DNA of 39,852 nt from Planctomycetota bacterium. Lineage in GTDB: Bacteria; Planctomycetota; J058; JAJDCQ01. Where the stretch lies: NCBI GenBank assembly GCA_029260755.1, contig JAJDCQ010000007.1:1-39852 (forward strand), in the 5' to 3' direction. Position numbers and translations under genes: made by a program. Below are positions 8,592-17,450 of this stretch, in pieces. Positions within the stretch are counted from its first letter, which is position 1; each line of letters starts with the position of its first letter. The notes beneath the pieces were generated by a model. It did no database searches. It was not told the DNA's origin and worked only from the letters and a program-made list of their open reading frames with translations.

Positions 8592-9199
8592 GGGGAGCTC
8601 GCTTCGTCGGGGTCATCGCAAGAAGGGTCATCGAGGCCGGCGACGGCGAGCCGCCGGCAGGAACGCAGGATCCGGTTCGAGAGCTCCTCGCCCGCGACGG
8701 CGCGCGAGAGGAGCACGCCGCCGACGAGGAGCGCCACCGTGGCGAGGGCGCGGTCGTCGGCGCCGGCCTGCTCGAGGCGCGGGACGAGCTCGTCGACGTA
8801 CTCGCCGAGGCCCTCCTCGAAGCGCGCGCGGGTCGCCTCGCTCGCGCGGGCGACGTCGGCCGCGAGCGCGGGCAGCGGGCAGCCGTCGGCCGGCAGATCG
8901 CGGTGGGCTCGACTCAGGTAGGCGCGCGCGACCGCCTCGATGAGCTCGCGTCCGCGCAGGTCGTCGCCCAGCAGCCCGATCCATCCTTCACGCGAGGCGT
9001 CGAGCGACTCGGCGACCGCCTCGGCGAGGAGCGCCTCCTTGCTCTCGAAGTGGGCGTAGAAGCCGCCGACCGTGAGGCCCGCGGCCTTCATCACGTCGGC
9101 GACGCCGGCACCCTGATAGCCCTTCTCGCGGAAGCGGCGAGCGGCGGCGTCGAGGATCCGCTGGCGGGTCCGTTCCTTCTGGTCGGTCGGGTAGCGCAC
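8588..9199 (-). CDS. TetR/AcrR family transcriptional repressor
   Basis: A 203-residue protein with the TetR DNA-binding region at ~9-58 (TRQRILDAAARRFREKGY, then VADVMKAAGLTVGGFYAHF, then ESKEALL). The rest is an all-helical ligand domain with DGCPLPALAADVARA, a form common in TetR proteins that sense small organic or electrophilic compounds. It starts with GTG at 9199. Seven bases upstream is CATAAT, half of a perfect palindrome (9207-9220), so the repressor probably controls its own promoter. It overlaps the downstream oxidoreductase by four bases and most likely regulates it. It may also act on the divergent WD40 gene, whose start is only 30 bases away. Inducer unknown. Confidence 0.9.
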   Translation of the reverse strand: MRYPTDQKERTRQRILDAAARRFREKGYQGAGVADVMKAAGLTVGGFYAHFESKEALLAEAVAESLDASREGWIGLLGDDLRGRELIEAVARAYLSRAHRDLPADGCPLPALAADVARASEATRARFEEGLGEYVDELVPRLEQAGADDRALATVALLVGGVLLSRAVAGEELSNRILRSCRRLAVAGLDDPSCDDPDEASSP

Positions 9200-9206
9200 G
9201 GGTTAT

Positions 9207-9220
9207 ATTATGACCATAAT
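9207..9220. promoter_or_regulatory. TetR-type palindromic operator overlapping divergent -10 boxes
   Basis: ATTATG-AC-CATAAT is a perfect 6-bp inverted repeat, an A/T-rich island between divergent genes. Each arm reads CATAAT, a good -10, on opposite strands: seven bases before the repressor GTG on the minus strand and eight bases before the WD40 gene ATG on the plus strand. On the minus strand a TTGCAT lies 16 bases upstream of the -10. No -35 is visible on the plus strand. Confidence 0.6.
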
Positions 9221-9228
9221 CTCACCTG

Positions 9229-12200
9229 ATGCAAGCGCCGTGGTTCGCCGGCCACCGCAACCTCTGCCATCGTGAGTCCGTGGCCTTCCTGAAGATCCGA
9301 TTCGGCCGGCGGCGACGCCGCCGGGGCGACTCGGCGGTCGCGCGCTGGGTCGGCGCGGCCCTCGCCGTGCTCGCCGGCGTCGTCCTGACCGCGGTCGGCG
9401 GCGCGGCGTTGCTCGACGGCCAGCTCGCGGGGCTCGCGGCGATCGCGTTCGGTGCGCTCTGGCTCGCCATGGCCGCGGTCCTCTCCGGGGTCGCGACGCG
9501 CCTCGTCGGGCGCGTCACGGGAGGCCGCGCGCCGAACCCCGACGCCGCGGTCGGAGGCGCCGTCGCGCTCACGGCGGGGCTCGGGATCATCGCCATGGTG
9601 CTCGCCGAGCCCGAGGGCGCGAGCAGCCTCGCCGCCGCGATCGCGGCCGGCGCCGCCTTCGCCCTGGTCGGGCTGATTCTCATCGCGCACGGCCTCGGCA
9701 TCGGTCGCGAGGACGGCGGCTGGCGCATGCTGCTCCAGTCGATCTTCCTGACCTCCTTCGCCCTCGTCTCGTTCATCGCGTTCCCGCCGGGCGGGATCTT
9801 CGTCGTCCTCATCGCCGTCCTCTCGTGGATCGGGTTGCTCCGGGCGCTCGTGAAGTCCGCCCGCGGGCGCGACCCGCTCGAGGACTGGAGCCAGGAGAAG
9901 GTGCTCGGCCTCGGGTGCATCGCGACGGTCGGGCTCGGGGCGCTGTTCCTCGGCGCCGTCGCGCTGCTCGGTCGCGCCGGCCCGGGCGGGAGCTCGACCG
10001 GCGCGACCGGCCCGTTCGAGCGCGTGTCGACCCGCGGCGTCGCGCCACGCCACGCCGCGCGCGTCACCGCCCTCGCGCGCCTCGACGACGGCCGGGTGGT
10101 GACGAGCGATGCCGCGGGCCTCCTCCGGCTCTGGGACGTCCCCGGAGGCGACGCGGCGCCCCGCACCCTCGCGCGGAGCGACGACACGCCCATCGATGCG
10201 ATCGTCGCGATCCCCGGCGGCGGCCTCGCCGTCGCCGACGACGAGGGCCGGGTCTCCGCGTGGCGCGATGCCGCCCTCGAGCGCTGGGGAGCGCTCATCC
10301 GGCGGAGCGGCATCCGGGTGCGCGGCCTGGCCGCGTCAGCCGACGGCGCCCGGCTCGCCGTGTCGTTCGCCGACGGGAGCCTGCGCGTGGTGGCGCTCCC
10401 GCTCGCGACGCCGCTCCTGAAGCAAACGCCGACCGAGGCGGACTCCGACCTCGCGGGGCTCGTCGCCTTCGACGCGAGCGGGACCCACGTGATCGTCGCC
10501 CCCGCGACCGCGGCGCCGTTCGCGGTCGCCGTCCCGCCCGGGGACGGGACGGACCCGGCTCCGGCGCCGAAGGGCCTCGCCGCCCTCGGCCCGGTCTCGG
10601 CGATCGACCGCCTCCGCGACGGGCGGTTCGCTGTCGGCACGCCGGACGGCGCGACGCTTCTCCTCGACCCGACCTCGGGAGCGAGCCACGCCATCGACGT
10701 CGGCGGTCATCGCGCCCGAGTGATCGCCGTCAGCGCCGCGCCCGACGCCTCGCTCCTGGCCACGGCCGGCGCCGACGGCACCGTCCGGATCGTCTCCACC
10801 GCGGACGGACGCTGCCTCCGCGCCCTCGACGGCCTCCCGGAGCCCGCGATCGCGATCGCCACGCACGCGGGCGGCGCCGGCGTGGCCGCCGCGCTCGGCC
10901 ACGCCGTCGCCGTCCGGCTCGAAGCGCTCGCGACCCTCCAGCGCAGCCGCAACGCCACCGTCCGCGCCAGCAACCTCGCCCTCACGGGCGGCGGACGCGC
11001 GATCGTCGCCGAGAGCCGCGGCGTCTACGCGGAGGTCGACCTGGCGACCGGCGAGACGCTCCGGACGATCACCGGCGCGCCCGAGAGCAGCCACGCCTGG
11101 CCGGGGCCGCTCGGCGCCGATCCGGCGGGGCGCCACCTGGTGACGTCGGCCCACGACGCCCTCTGGCTCTGGGACCTCGCCGCCGGACGCGAGCTCCGTC
11201 GCCTGGCCGAGCTCGACTACCGCGACGAGACCGAGGCCGTGCTCGTCGCGCCCGACGGCCGCCACGCGGTCGTCCGGAGCGCGCGCGGCCTCCGCGGCTT
11301 CGGGCTGCCCGGCGGCGAGCCGATCGCCTGGCTCGGCGCCGAGGCGGCCGAGCGTGGCCCGACATCCATCGCGTTCGCCGCCGACGGCGAACGCGTCCTC
11401 GTCGGCGGCGCCGATGGCGACGTCTCCCTCCGGCGGATCGCCGACGGCGAGGTGCTCGCGCGGTGGCCCCGGCACGAGGGGACCGTCGACGCGGTCGCCC
11501 TGCCCGCCGTCGCCGACGCCGAGGTCGCGCTGTCGGCAGCCGCCGGAAGCGTCGTGCGGCTGCACCGCATCGCGAACGGTGAAGTCATCTGGGAACGCCC
11601 CGCAGAGACCGAGGCGGGGCCGTGGGAGCTCGCCCTCTCGGCCGACGGCGCGCTCGCCGCGATCAAGGAGGGATACGAGCCCACCCGCATCGTCGACGCG
11701 CGCACCGGCGCGTCGTTCGCGACTGCCGACGGCAAGCCCGGCGGCCTCGCGTTCCTCGACGACGGGCGGCACCTCGTCCGTGGCTTCCGCGGTCCCGGCG
11801 CGCGCATCCTCGACGTCGACCGCGCCCGCTGGATCAGCCGGGAACACGCCGGACCGATCCTCGACCTCGCCGTCGGCGACGCGACCGTCGTCACCGCCGG
11901 CGGCGACGGACGGGTCGGCTTCTGGGCCGTCTGGAAGGGCGTCGAGCCCGACCAGGTCGTCCCCGGTCACGCCGCCCCGGTCGCCGCCGCGGCCATCTCA
12001 TCCGAGGCGTCGATCGCGTTCACCGGCGACCTCGCCGGGATGATCCTGCGCTGGGACCTCACCACCCGACCGCCGTCGGTGAGCCCGGTCGGCGCCCAGC
12101 CGGCCGCCGTCACGGCGCTCGCGATCACCGCCGACGGCGGCCTCGTCGCCGGGGGAGCCGACGGCGTCGTCCGCGTCCTCGATCTCGAGACCGGCGCCGA

Positions 12201-12732
12201 GCGGAGGCGCTTCGCCGGTCTGGTGGACGAGGTCACCGCGCTCGCGGTCGCCGGAGGCCGCGTGCTCGTCGGCGGTCGCGACGGACGGGCCGTGCTCATT
12301 CAACTCGACGACGGATCGACGGCGCCGGTTCAGGACTACAGCGACGCGCTCATCCGAATCGAGGTCACCGCGGTGGCGCTCGACCGAGCCGGGCGACGCG
12401 CGTTCATTGGAACGAACAGAGGCGGCGTCGAGATCCACGACCCTCCGGGTCTCGCGTCTCGCGAGGAGGCGGCCGCGATGGGCGCCGACGCCGTCACTGA
12501 CCTCTCGATTTCCGCCGATGGCGCTCGACTCGCCGCCAGCCTCCACGCCATCGCCCCCGCGCACCGCGGCGGAGGAGTGAGCGTCCGCGACATCTCCGGG
12601 AGACACTGGCAACACCTCTCGCTGGAGCTCGATCGCCCCGACGTCCCGCTCGCCGTCGGCTTCACCCCCGACGGCCGCCGCCTCTTCGTCGGCACGGCGA
12701 CCGGTCGACTGCTGACGTTCGAGGCGCGTTGA
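9229..12732 (+). CDS. Polytopic membrane protein with a large WD40-like beta-propeller region
   Basis: A 1167-residue protein. After an Arg-rich N-terminus (FGRRRRRRGD) come about seven hydrophobic segments (~39-62, 66-92, 108-127, 135-156, 169-186, 188-208, 225-248). Residues ~265-1167 are repeated WD40-like blades, for example GRVVTSDAAGLLRLWDV, SLLATAGADGTVRI, VLVGGADGDVSLRRIADGE and AGMILRWDLTTR; the number suggests two propellers. No catalytic motif was seen. It probably acts as a scaffold or sensor at the membrane. It is the first of four closely spaced genes; the kinase follows after 32 bp. Start choice is uncertain: the ATG at 9229 has no Shine-Dalgarno but lies eight bases after a CATAAT, which would suit a leaderless message. 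A GTG at 9280 is the alternative. Confidence 0.75.
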   Translation: MQAPWFAGHRNLCHRESVAFLKIRFGRRRRRRGDSAVARWVGAALAVLAGVVLTAVGGAALLDGQLAGLAAIAFGALWLAMAAVLSGVATRLVGRVTGGRAPNPDAAVGGAVALTAGLGIIAMVLAEPEGASSLAAAIAAGAAFALVGLILIAHGLGIGREDGGWRMLLQSIFLTSFALVSFIAFPPGGIFVVLIAVLSWIGLLRALVKSARGRDPLEDWSQEKVLGLGCIATVGLGALFLGAVALLGRAGPGGSSTGATGPFERVSTRGVAPRHAARVTALARLDDGRVVTSDAAGLLRLWDVPGGDAAPRTLARSDDTPIDAIVAIPGGGLAVADDEGRVSAWRDAALERWGALIRRSGIRVRGLAASADGARLAVSFADGSLRVVALPLATPLLKQTPTEADSDLAGLVAFDASGTHVIVAPATAAPFAVAVPPGDGTDPAPAPKGLAALGPVSAIDRLRDGRFAVGTPDGATLLLDPTSGASHAIDVGGHRARVIAVSAAPDASLLATAGADGTVRIVSTADGRCLRALDGLPEPAIAIATHAGGAGVAAALGHAVAVRLEALATLQRSRNATVRASNLALTGGGRAIVAESRGVYAEVDLATGETLRTITGAPESSHAWPGPLGADPAGRHLVTSAHDALWLWDLAAGRELRRLAELDYRDETEAVLVAPDGRHAVVRSARGLRGFGLPGGEPIAWLGAEAAERGPTSIAFAADGERVLVGGADGDVSLRRIADGEVLARWPRHEGTVDAVALPAVADAEVALSAAAGSVVRLHRIANGEVIWERPAETEAGPWELALSADGALAAIKEGYEPTRIVDARTGASFATADGKPGGLAFLDDGRHLVRGFRGPGARILDVDRARWISREHAGPILDLAVGDATVVTAGGDGRVGFWAVWKGVEPDQVVPGHAAPVAAAAISSEASIAFTGDLAGMILRWDLTTRPPSVSPVGAQPAAVTALAITADGGLVAGGADGVVRVLDLETGAERRRFAGLVDEVTALAVAGGRVLVGGRDGRAVLIQLDDGSTAPVQDYSDALIRIEVTAVALDRAGRRAFIGTNRGGVEIHDPPGLASREEAAAMGADAVTDLSISADGARLAASLHAIAPAHRGGGVSVRDISGRHWQHLSLELDRPDVPLAVGFTPDGRRLFVGTATGRLLTFEAR

Positions 12733-12758
12733 CCCGGTGACGACTCGCCGGTCACCAT
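12729..12758 (+). promoter_or_regulatory. Possible near-leaderless promoter of the kinase-esterase gene
   Basis: TTGACC (12729-12734, overlapping the upstream stop codon) and CACCAT (12753-12758) are separated by 18 bases. The -10-like box ends six bases before the ATG at 12765. Similar boxes precede other kinase genes in this window. Moderate to low confidence. Confidence 0.3.
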
Positions 12759-12764
12759 GAGCCC

Positions 12765-15761
12765 ATGACGCACGCGAGCGGCAGCGGGAGCGGTGGTGTC
12801 GCCGGCCGGAAGGTCGGCCGCTACGTCCTCCAGGACCGGCTCGGAAGCGGCGCGATGGGCGCCGTCTTCCGGGCGTGGGACCCGACGATCCGCCGCCACG
12901 TCGCGATCAAGATGATCCTCCCGCGGCCGGGCGTGGAGCGGGAGGACCTCGACCGCTTCGTCCGCGAGGCGCAGGCGGCCGGACGGCTCCGCCACCCGAA
13001 CGTCGTCGCGATCCACGACGTCGGCCATCACGGCGAGGATCCGTTCATCGTGATGGAGCTCGTCGAGGGCGAGACGCTCCACGCGATTCTCCGGCGCCAG
13101 CCTCCCGTCGGACCGGTCCTCGCTCTGCTCCGCCAGGTCGCCGACGCCCTCCACCACGCCCACGGCCAGGGGATCATCCACCGGGACGTGAAGCCGGCGA
13201 ACGTCCTCATCGACCGCGACCGCCGCCCGATGCTCACCGACTTCGGCCTCGCCGACGACTCGTCCGCGCGGGACCGCCTGACGGCGACCGGGACGACGAT
13301 CGGCACCCCGCTCTACATGTCGCCCGAGCAGGTGGCGGGACGACGGGAGGAGATCGGGCCGCCCGCCGACGTCTGGTCGATCGGCGCGACTCTCTACGAG
13401 ACGATCGTCGGTCGCCCGCCGTTCACCTCGCCCGCGATCGTCGACATCTTCGCGAAGATCCTCACCGACGACCCGACGCCGCCGCGGCAGCTGAACCCGG
13501 CGGTTCCCGTCGAGGTCGCGGCGCTCGCGATGCGCTGCCTCGACAAGGACGCCCGGCCGCGGCCGGGCGCAGCCGAGCTCGCGGCCGAGCTCGGCCGCCT
13601 CGCCCCGCTCGTCGCGCCGGAGCTCCGGGTCGCCATCGCTCCCGAAGGCGCGGCGACCGCAGGCGCGTCGGCGGCAGCCACCGAGCTCGAGCCGGCGGCC
13701 TCCGCCGCGGCGACCGAGCTCGGCAGCCGACCGCGCCGCGGGTCGGGCCGCTCGACGAAGCGCCCGTCGACCCGACGGTCGAGCCGCGGATCCGCGCGCG
13801 GCTCGGCGCGCAGCGCCACCGCGAAGGCCGACGCGAGCCGCGGCGGCGCGGTCCGACCGGCGTCGTCGTGGGCGCCGCTCGCGGCCCTCGCCGTCGTCGT
13901 GGCGGCGGTCGGCGCCGGCGTCACCGGCGTGGTCCTCCTCGCCGGCGACGGCCCGGCGCAGCCCGACCCCGCGCCGAGCCCCGCGGCCGACCCGACGCCC
14001 GGTTCGGAGGTGTCCTCGATCGAGCCGCCGGACGATCCGGTCGATCCCGACGACGACTCTCCGCCGCTGATCGTCCTCGACGCGCCGACGCCGGGCGACA
14101 CGGTCGACCCCGACCACGTCCTCGTCCGCGGCCGGATCGACGAGGCCCACCTCGCCGCCTTCGAGATCGACGGCCTCGCCGTGGCCGTCGCCGGCGACGG
14201 GAGCTTCGAGCACGAGCTCCAGCTCGGGCCCGGAGCGACGGCGATGGTCGACGTCGTCGCGGTCGACGCGTCGGGCCTCGAGGCGCGGACGGGCGTCCCG
14301 GTCCAGCTCGCGCGCCGGGTCGGTGGACAGCTCGAGGTCGAGCTCGCCTACCTGCCCGATGGACCGTCGGAGCGGATGATGCTCCGCGGCGACTTCTCGC
14401 GGTGGGAGGACGCCCCGCCGCACCCGCTCATCGACGACGGCCGCGGACGCCTGACGCGGCGCCATCGCTTCCCGCCCGGCGAGCACCAGTACAAGTTCCA
14501 CCGCGGCGACCGCTGGCGCACCGATCCGGAGAACCCGTTCGTGCGCCTCGGCGAGCACCGAAACAGCGTCCTCTACCTCGACCGCCCGCCGCCGCCCGCG
14601 TCGATCGTCGAGCGCCCGCGAGCCGCGCCGCACCCGCCCGAGCTCGCCTCGCTCCCCGGCGCGGACGCGCTCGCCCGGTGGCTCACGACGACCCGTCAGC
14701 CGTTCCACACGGCCGAGACGGTCAGCTTCGTCATCGAGCGGCCGCGCGCGACGCGGGCGTGGCTGCTCCTCGACGACGCCGAGCGACGGCGCCACCGGTG
14801 GGCCCTCCGACGTCTCTCCCCCGACCAGGACGCGTTCGCCGTCACCCTCGAGCGGCGTGACCTCCGCGGCCGCGCCGTCTACCGGTTCGAGGTCGAGGAC
14901 GCGGATGGCACCCGCCGGCGGGTCGACGATCCCCACGCCGCGTCCTTCGACATCGAGGGCGGCGTGATCGGCGCGGCCGTCTCGCCCCCCGACGCGAAGC
15001 GCGCGGGTCGGATCCTCGTGGAGCGCCGGGTCGCCGACCCGAACGACGCGGTCGCCTCCCGCGACCTGCTGATCTGGCTGCCCCCGGGCTACGACGAGGA
15101 CGACCGGCGTCACCCCGTCCTCTACGTTCCGAACGGAGCGATCGCGTTCGCCGACCACGACGGGAGCCGCTTCGGCAAGGGCAGCGTCCACCTCCACGAG
15201 ACCGCCGCGGGCCTCATCGGGCGGGAGGAGATCGAAGCGTTCGTGATCGTCGCGATCGTCGGAAACGCCGAGCTTGGTGAGGCCGAGCTTCACGGCCCTC
15301 TCTCGCCCGCCTACCTCGACTACCTCGAGGCGGTGAAGGCCCGGGTCGACGGCGCGCTCCGGACCCGCCCCGACCGCGAGAGCACGGCGATCCTCGGGAC
15401 CGGATTCGGGGCGAGCCTGGCGATCAGCGCGGTCCTCGATCGGACCGCCACGTGGGGGCGAGCGGCGGGCCTCTCGCCGAAGTTCGGGCCGGCCGACCGC
15501 CCCGCCGAGCCGATGTGCCCGCAGGCGTCCCTCGCGGCGAGGCTCCCCGAGCCGCTCGACGCCCGGCTCTGGATCGACATCGGCACGGGACGCTACGAGG
15601 CGCGGCTCGACCACCGCGAGGTGCAGCGCCTTGCAACGCTCGCCCCGCGGATCTCGGCCGACATGAGCGTCCGGTTCATCGAGGGCGCCGAGCACGACGA
15701 GGCCGCCTGGCGAGCGCGAACCGAAGAGGTGCTGCGGTTCATCTTCCGCCCGGACCGGTGA
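12765..15761 (+). CDS. Ser/Thr protein kinase fused to CBM48-like and degenerate CE1 esterase domains
   Basis: A 998-residue type I membrane kinase. The kinase domain (~20-285) is complete: glycine loop LGSGAMGAVF, Lys49 (VAIK), REAQ for the alpha-C Glu, HRDVKPANVL with Asp141, DFG 159-161, then GTPLYMSPEQ. A basic Ser/Arg linker and one membrane span (~368-394) follow. Outside lie a CBM48/E-set-like segment (~522-608: MMLRGDFSRW, HQYKFHRGDRWRTDP), a second sandwich (~645-730: VSFVIERPRATRAWL, YRFEVED) and an esterase-D/feruloyl-esterase-type fold (~747-998: RDLLIWLPPGYDEDDRRHPVLYVPNG). The nucleophile motif, normally GxSxGG, reads GTGFGA, so Gly880 replaces Ser, while the C-terminal His977 (EHDEAAW) remains. 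Inference: the esterase fold was retained to bind a saccharide or ester ligand, not to cut it. Confidence 0.88.
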   Translation: MTHASGSGSGGVAGRKVGRYVLQDRLGSGAMGAVFRAWDPTIRRHVAIKMILPRPGVEREDLDRFVREAQAAGRLRHPNVVAIHDVGHHGEDPFIVMELVEGETLHAILRRQPPVGPVLALLRQVADALHHAHGQGIIHRDVKPANVLIDRDRRPMLTDFGLADDSSARDRLTATGTTIGTPLYMSPEQVAGRREEIGPPADVWSIGATLYETIVGRPPFTSPAIVDIFAKILTDDPTPPRQLNPAVPVEVAALAMRCLDKDARPRPGAAELAAELGRLAPLVAPELRVAIAPEGAATAGASAAATELEPAASAAATELGSRPRRGSGRSTKRPSTRRSSRGSARGSARSATAKADASRGGAVRPASSWAPLAALAVVVAAVGAGVTGVVLLAGDGPAQPDPAPSPAADPTPGSEVSSIEPPDDPVDPDDDSPPLIVLDAPTPGDTVDPDHVLVRGRIDEAHLAAFEIDGLAVAVAGDGSFEHELQLGPGATAMVDVVAVDASGLEARTGVPVQLARRVGGQLEVELAYLPDGPSERMMLRGDFSRWEDAPPHPLIDDGRGRLTRRHRFPPGEHQYKFHRGDRWRTDPENPFVRLGEHRNSVLYLDRPPPPASIVERPRAAPHPPELASLPGADALARWLTTTRQPFHTAETVSFVIERPRATRAWLLLDDAERRRHRWALRRLSPDQDAFAVTLERRDLRGRAVYRFEVEDADGTRRRVDDPHAASFDIEGGVIGAAVSPPDAKRAGRILVERRVADPNDAVASRDLLIWLPPGYDEDDRRHPVLYVPNGAIAFADHDGSRFGKGSVHLHETAAGLIGREEIEAFVIVAIVGNAELGEAELHGPLSPAYLDYLEAVKARVDGALRTRPDRESTAILGTGFGASLAISAVLDRTATWGRAAGLSPKFGPADRPAEPMCPQASLAARLPEPLDARLWIDIGTGRYEARLDHREVQRLATLAPRISADMSVRFIEGAEHDEAAWRARTEEVLRFIFRPDR

Positions 15762-15769
15762 CGCGCCAT

Positions 15770-15798
15770 TTGATCGGCGAGCCCGGCCGGTCTACCGT
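15770..15798 (+). promoter_or_regulatory. Promoter-like boxes before the FHA-pseudokinase gene
   Basis: TTGATC (15770-15775), 17 bases, TACCGT (15793-15798). The -10 ends 12 bases before the ATG at 15811. The same TACCGT with a TTGA-type -35 precedes the kinase at 37588, which supports it. Confidence 0.4.
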
Positions 15799-15810
15799 AC
15801 CTTCGAGACC

Positions 15811-17418
15811 ATGTCGCTGATCGTCAGAGTCCTCGGCACCGGAACGGAGTCCGACGTCCGCCAGCTCGGCGCGGGCCAACGCTTCATCATCGGTCGGGGC
15901 CCCGAGGCCGAGATCCGGATCAACGACCCCCGGATCTCGCGGCGCCACTGCCAGCTCGAGGTGATCGAGGGCTGCCTCCTCGTCCGCGACCTCGACAGCC
16001 GGAACGGCACCTGGTGGAACGGCGACCGGCTCGCCCGACCGATCTTCGCGCGGCCCGGCGATCAGATCGGCGTCGGCGACGCCCACATCCTCGTCGAGCG
16101 CGAGCCGGAGCCGGCGCCGAGCAAGGACGACACGGCGATCCTCCGCACGAAGATCCGCGAGGCGAAGCTGCCCCTGCCGGACGTCCCCGGCTACGAGATC
16201 CTCGGACGCTACGGCGAGGGCGAGACCGGCCACGTCTACCGGGCCAAGCCGGCCGGCGGCGGCAAGCACCGCGCCCTGAAGCTCCTGCCGAAGGGGGCGT
16301 CCGACCGGGCGCGCGACCGGTTCATGCGCGCGGCGAACGCGCTCGGCCGTCTCGATCACCCGAACGTGGTGCGCATCGTCGACGTCTGCGACGAGCCCTC
16401 CCTCACCTATTACGCGATGGAGCTCCTCAACGGAACGACCCTCAAGGAGAAGGTCAGCAAGGAGCCGCTCGGGACGCGCGAGGTGCTGGCGATCGGGGTG
16501 CAGATCGCCCGGGCGCTGAAGATCGCCCACCGCGAGGAGATCGTCCACCGCGACCTGGCGCCGCAGCACATCATGGTGATCCCGGGCGGCGTCGCGAAGG
16601 TCGTCGGCTTCTCGTTCGTGAAGGACGCCTCGGCGAAGGGGTCGGAGCTCACCCCGCTCGACGAGATGGTCGGCGAGCTCTCGTTCGTCTCGCCGGAGCA
16701 GGCGCAGAACCCGAGCGACGTCGACCACCGGAGTGACCTCTACTCGCTCGGCGCGACCCTCTTCCACGCCGTCACCGGGTTGCCGCCGTTCACCGGCGGC
16801 ACGCTCCTCGTCCTCCGCAAGGTGCTCATCGAGCCCGCCCCGCGGGCGCGCGCCCTCATCCCCGACGTCTCGCCGGCCCTCGACGACATCATCGCGAAGC
16901 TGCTCGAGAAGGCGCCCGACGACCGCTTCCAGACCGCCGAGGAGCTCGAGCGAGCGCTCGAGAAGGCGCTCCTGGCCGCGTGCCGCCCGCCGTCGAGCGA
17001 GATGCCCGTGGCAAATCGGGGCGGCCGGAAGAGCGCCGACGCCGACTGGCTCACCTCGACCGACACCTCCCTCCCGCTGGCCCCGACCGGCGCCGCCTTC
17101 GCCGGCGGGTTCTCCGGGCACGAGCTGCTCGAGGTCGTCCAGTTCCTCGAGTTCCACGAGAAGTCGGGGCGACTCGTCGTCCGCTCCGAGGCGGCGGCCG
17201 GCGAGGTGCACTTCCGCGACGGCGCCATCGTCGCCGCGAGCAGCAGCGAGGCCGACGGCGAGATCGCCGCCTGGAACCTCATCCAGGCGCCGCGCGGCGC
17301 GTTCGAGTTCCACGGCATCGAGGACGGCGGCCCCAAGCCCGAGGGCGGCCTCAGCCTCAAGCCATCGTCGCTCGCCCTCGAGCTGATGCGGCAGCGGGAC
17401 GACGCCGGTCGCGACTAG
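15811..17418 (+). CDS. FHA domain - pseudokinase - DUF4388 protein
   Basis: A 535-residue cytoplasmic protein with no membrane span. Residues 1-97 are a canonical FHA domain with the phosphothreonine-binding set GRG (28-30), Ser43, His46 and Asn65-Gly66. Residues ~129-395 have the Ser/Thr kinase fold with glycine loop GEGETG, Lys157 and HRD (246-248), but key residues are changed: the alpha-C Glu position is Ala174, the Asn of HRDxKPxN is His253 (HRDLAPQH), and DFG is GFS (266-268). It is therefore probably a pseudokinase without normal Mg-ATP catalysis. Residues ~434-515 match DUF4388 (HELLEVVQFLEFHEKSGRLVV, GEVHFRDGAIVAA), found in bacterial two-component and gliding regulators. It follows an intact kinase after 49 bp. 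Inference: it reads phosphothreonine made by that kinase and passes the signal on. Confidence 0.88.
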   Translation: MSLIVRVLGTGTESDVRQLGAGQRFIIGRGPEAEIRINDPRISRRHCQLEVIEGCLLVRDLDSRNGTWWNGDRLARPIFARPGDQIGVGDAHILVEREPEPAPSKDDTAILRTKIREAKLPLPDVPGYEILGRYGEGETGHVYRAKPAGGGKHRALKLLPKGASDRARDRFMRAANALGRLDHPNVVRIVDVCDEPSLTYYAMELLNGTTLKEKVSKEPLGTREVLAIGVQIARALKIAHREEIVHRDLAPQHIMVIPGGVAKVVGFSFVKDASAKGSELTPLDEMVGELSFVSPEQAQNPSDVDHRSDLYSLGATLFHAVTGLPPFTGGTLLVLRKVLIEPAPRARALIPDVSPALDDIIAKLLEKAPDDRFQTAEELERALEKALLAACRPPSSEMPVANRGGRKSADADWLTSTDTSLPLAPTGAAFAGGFSGHELLEVVQFLEFHEKSGRLVVRSEAAAGEVHFRDGAIVAASSSEADGEIAAWNLIQAPRGAFEFHGIEDGGPKPEGGLSLKPSSLALELMRQRDDAGRD

Positions 17419-17450
17419 GCCGGGCGCCGCGCGCGCCAGGGAGCCCCGAG

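Noticed and set aside
12336..15695. A 1119-codon minus-strand frame opposite the kinase-esterase gene
   Set aside because: It is the antisense shadow of a gene with complete kinase motifs, and no family features are visible in it.
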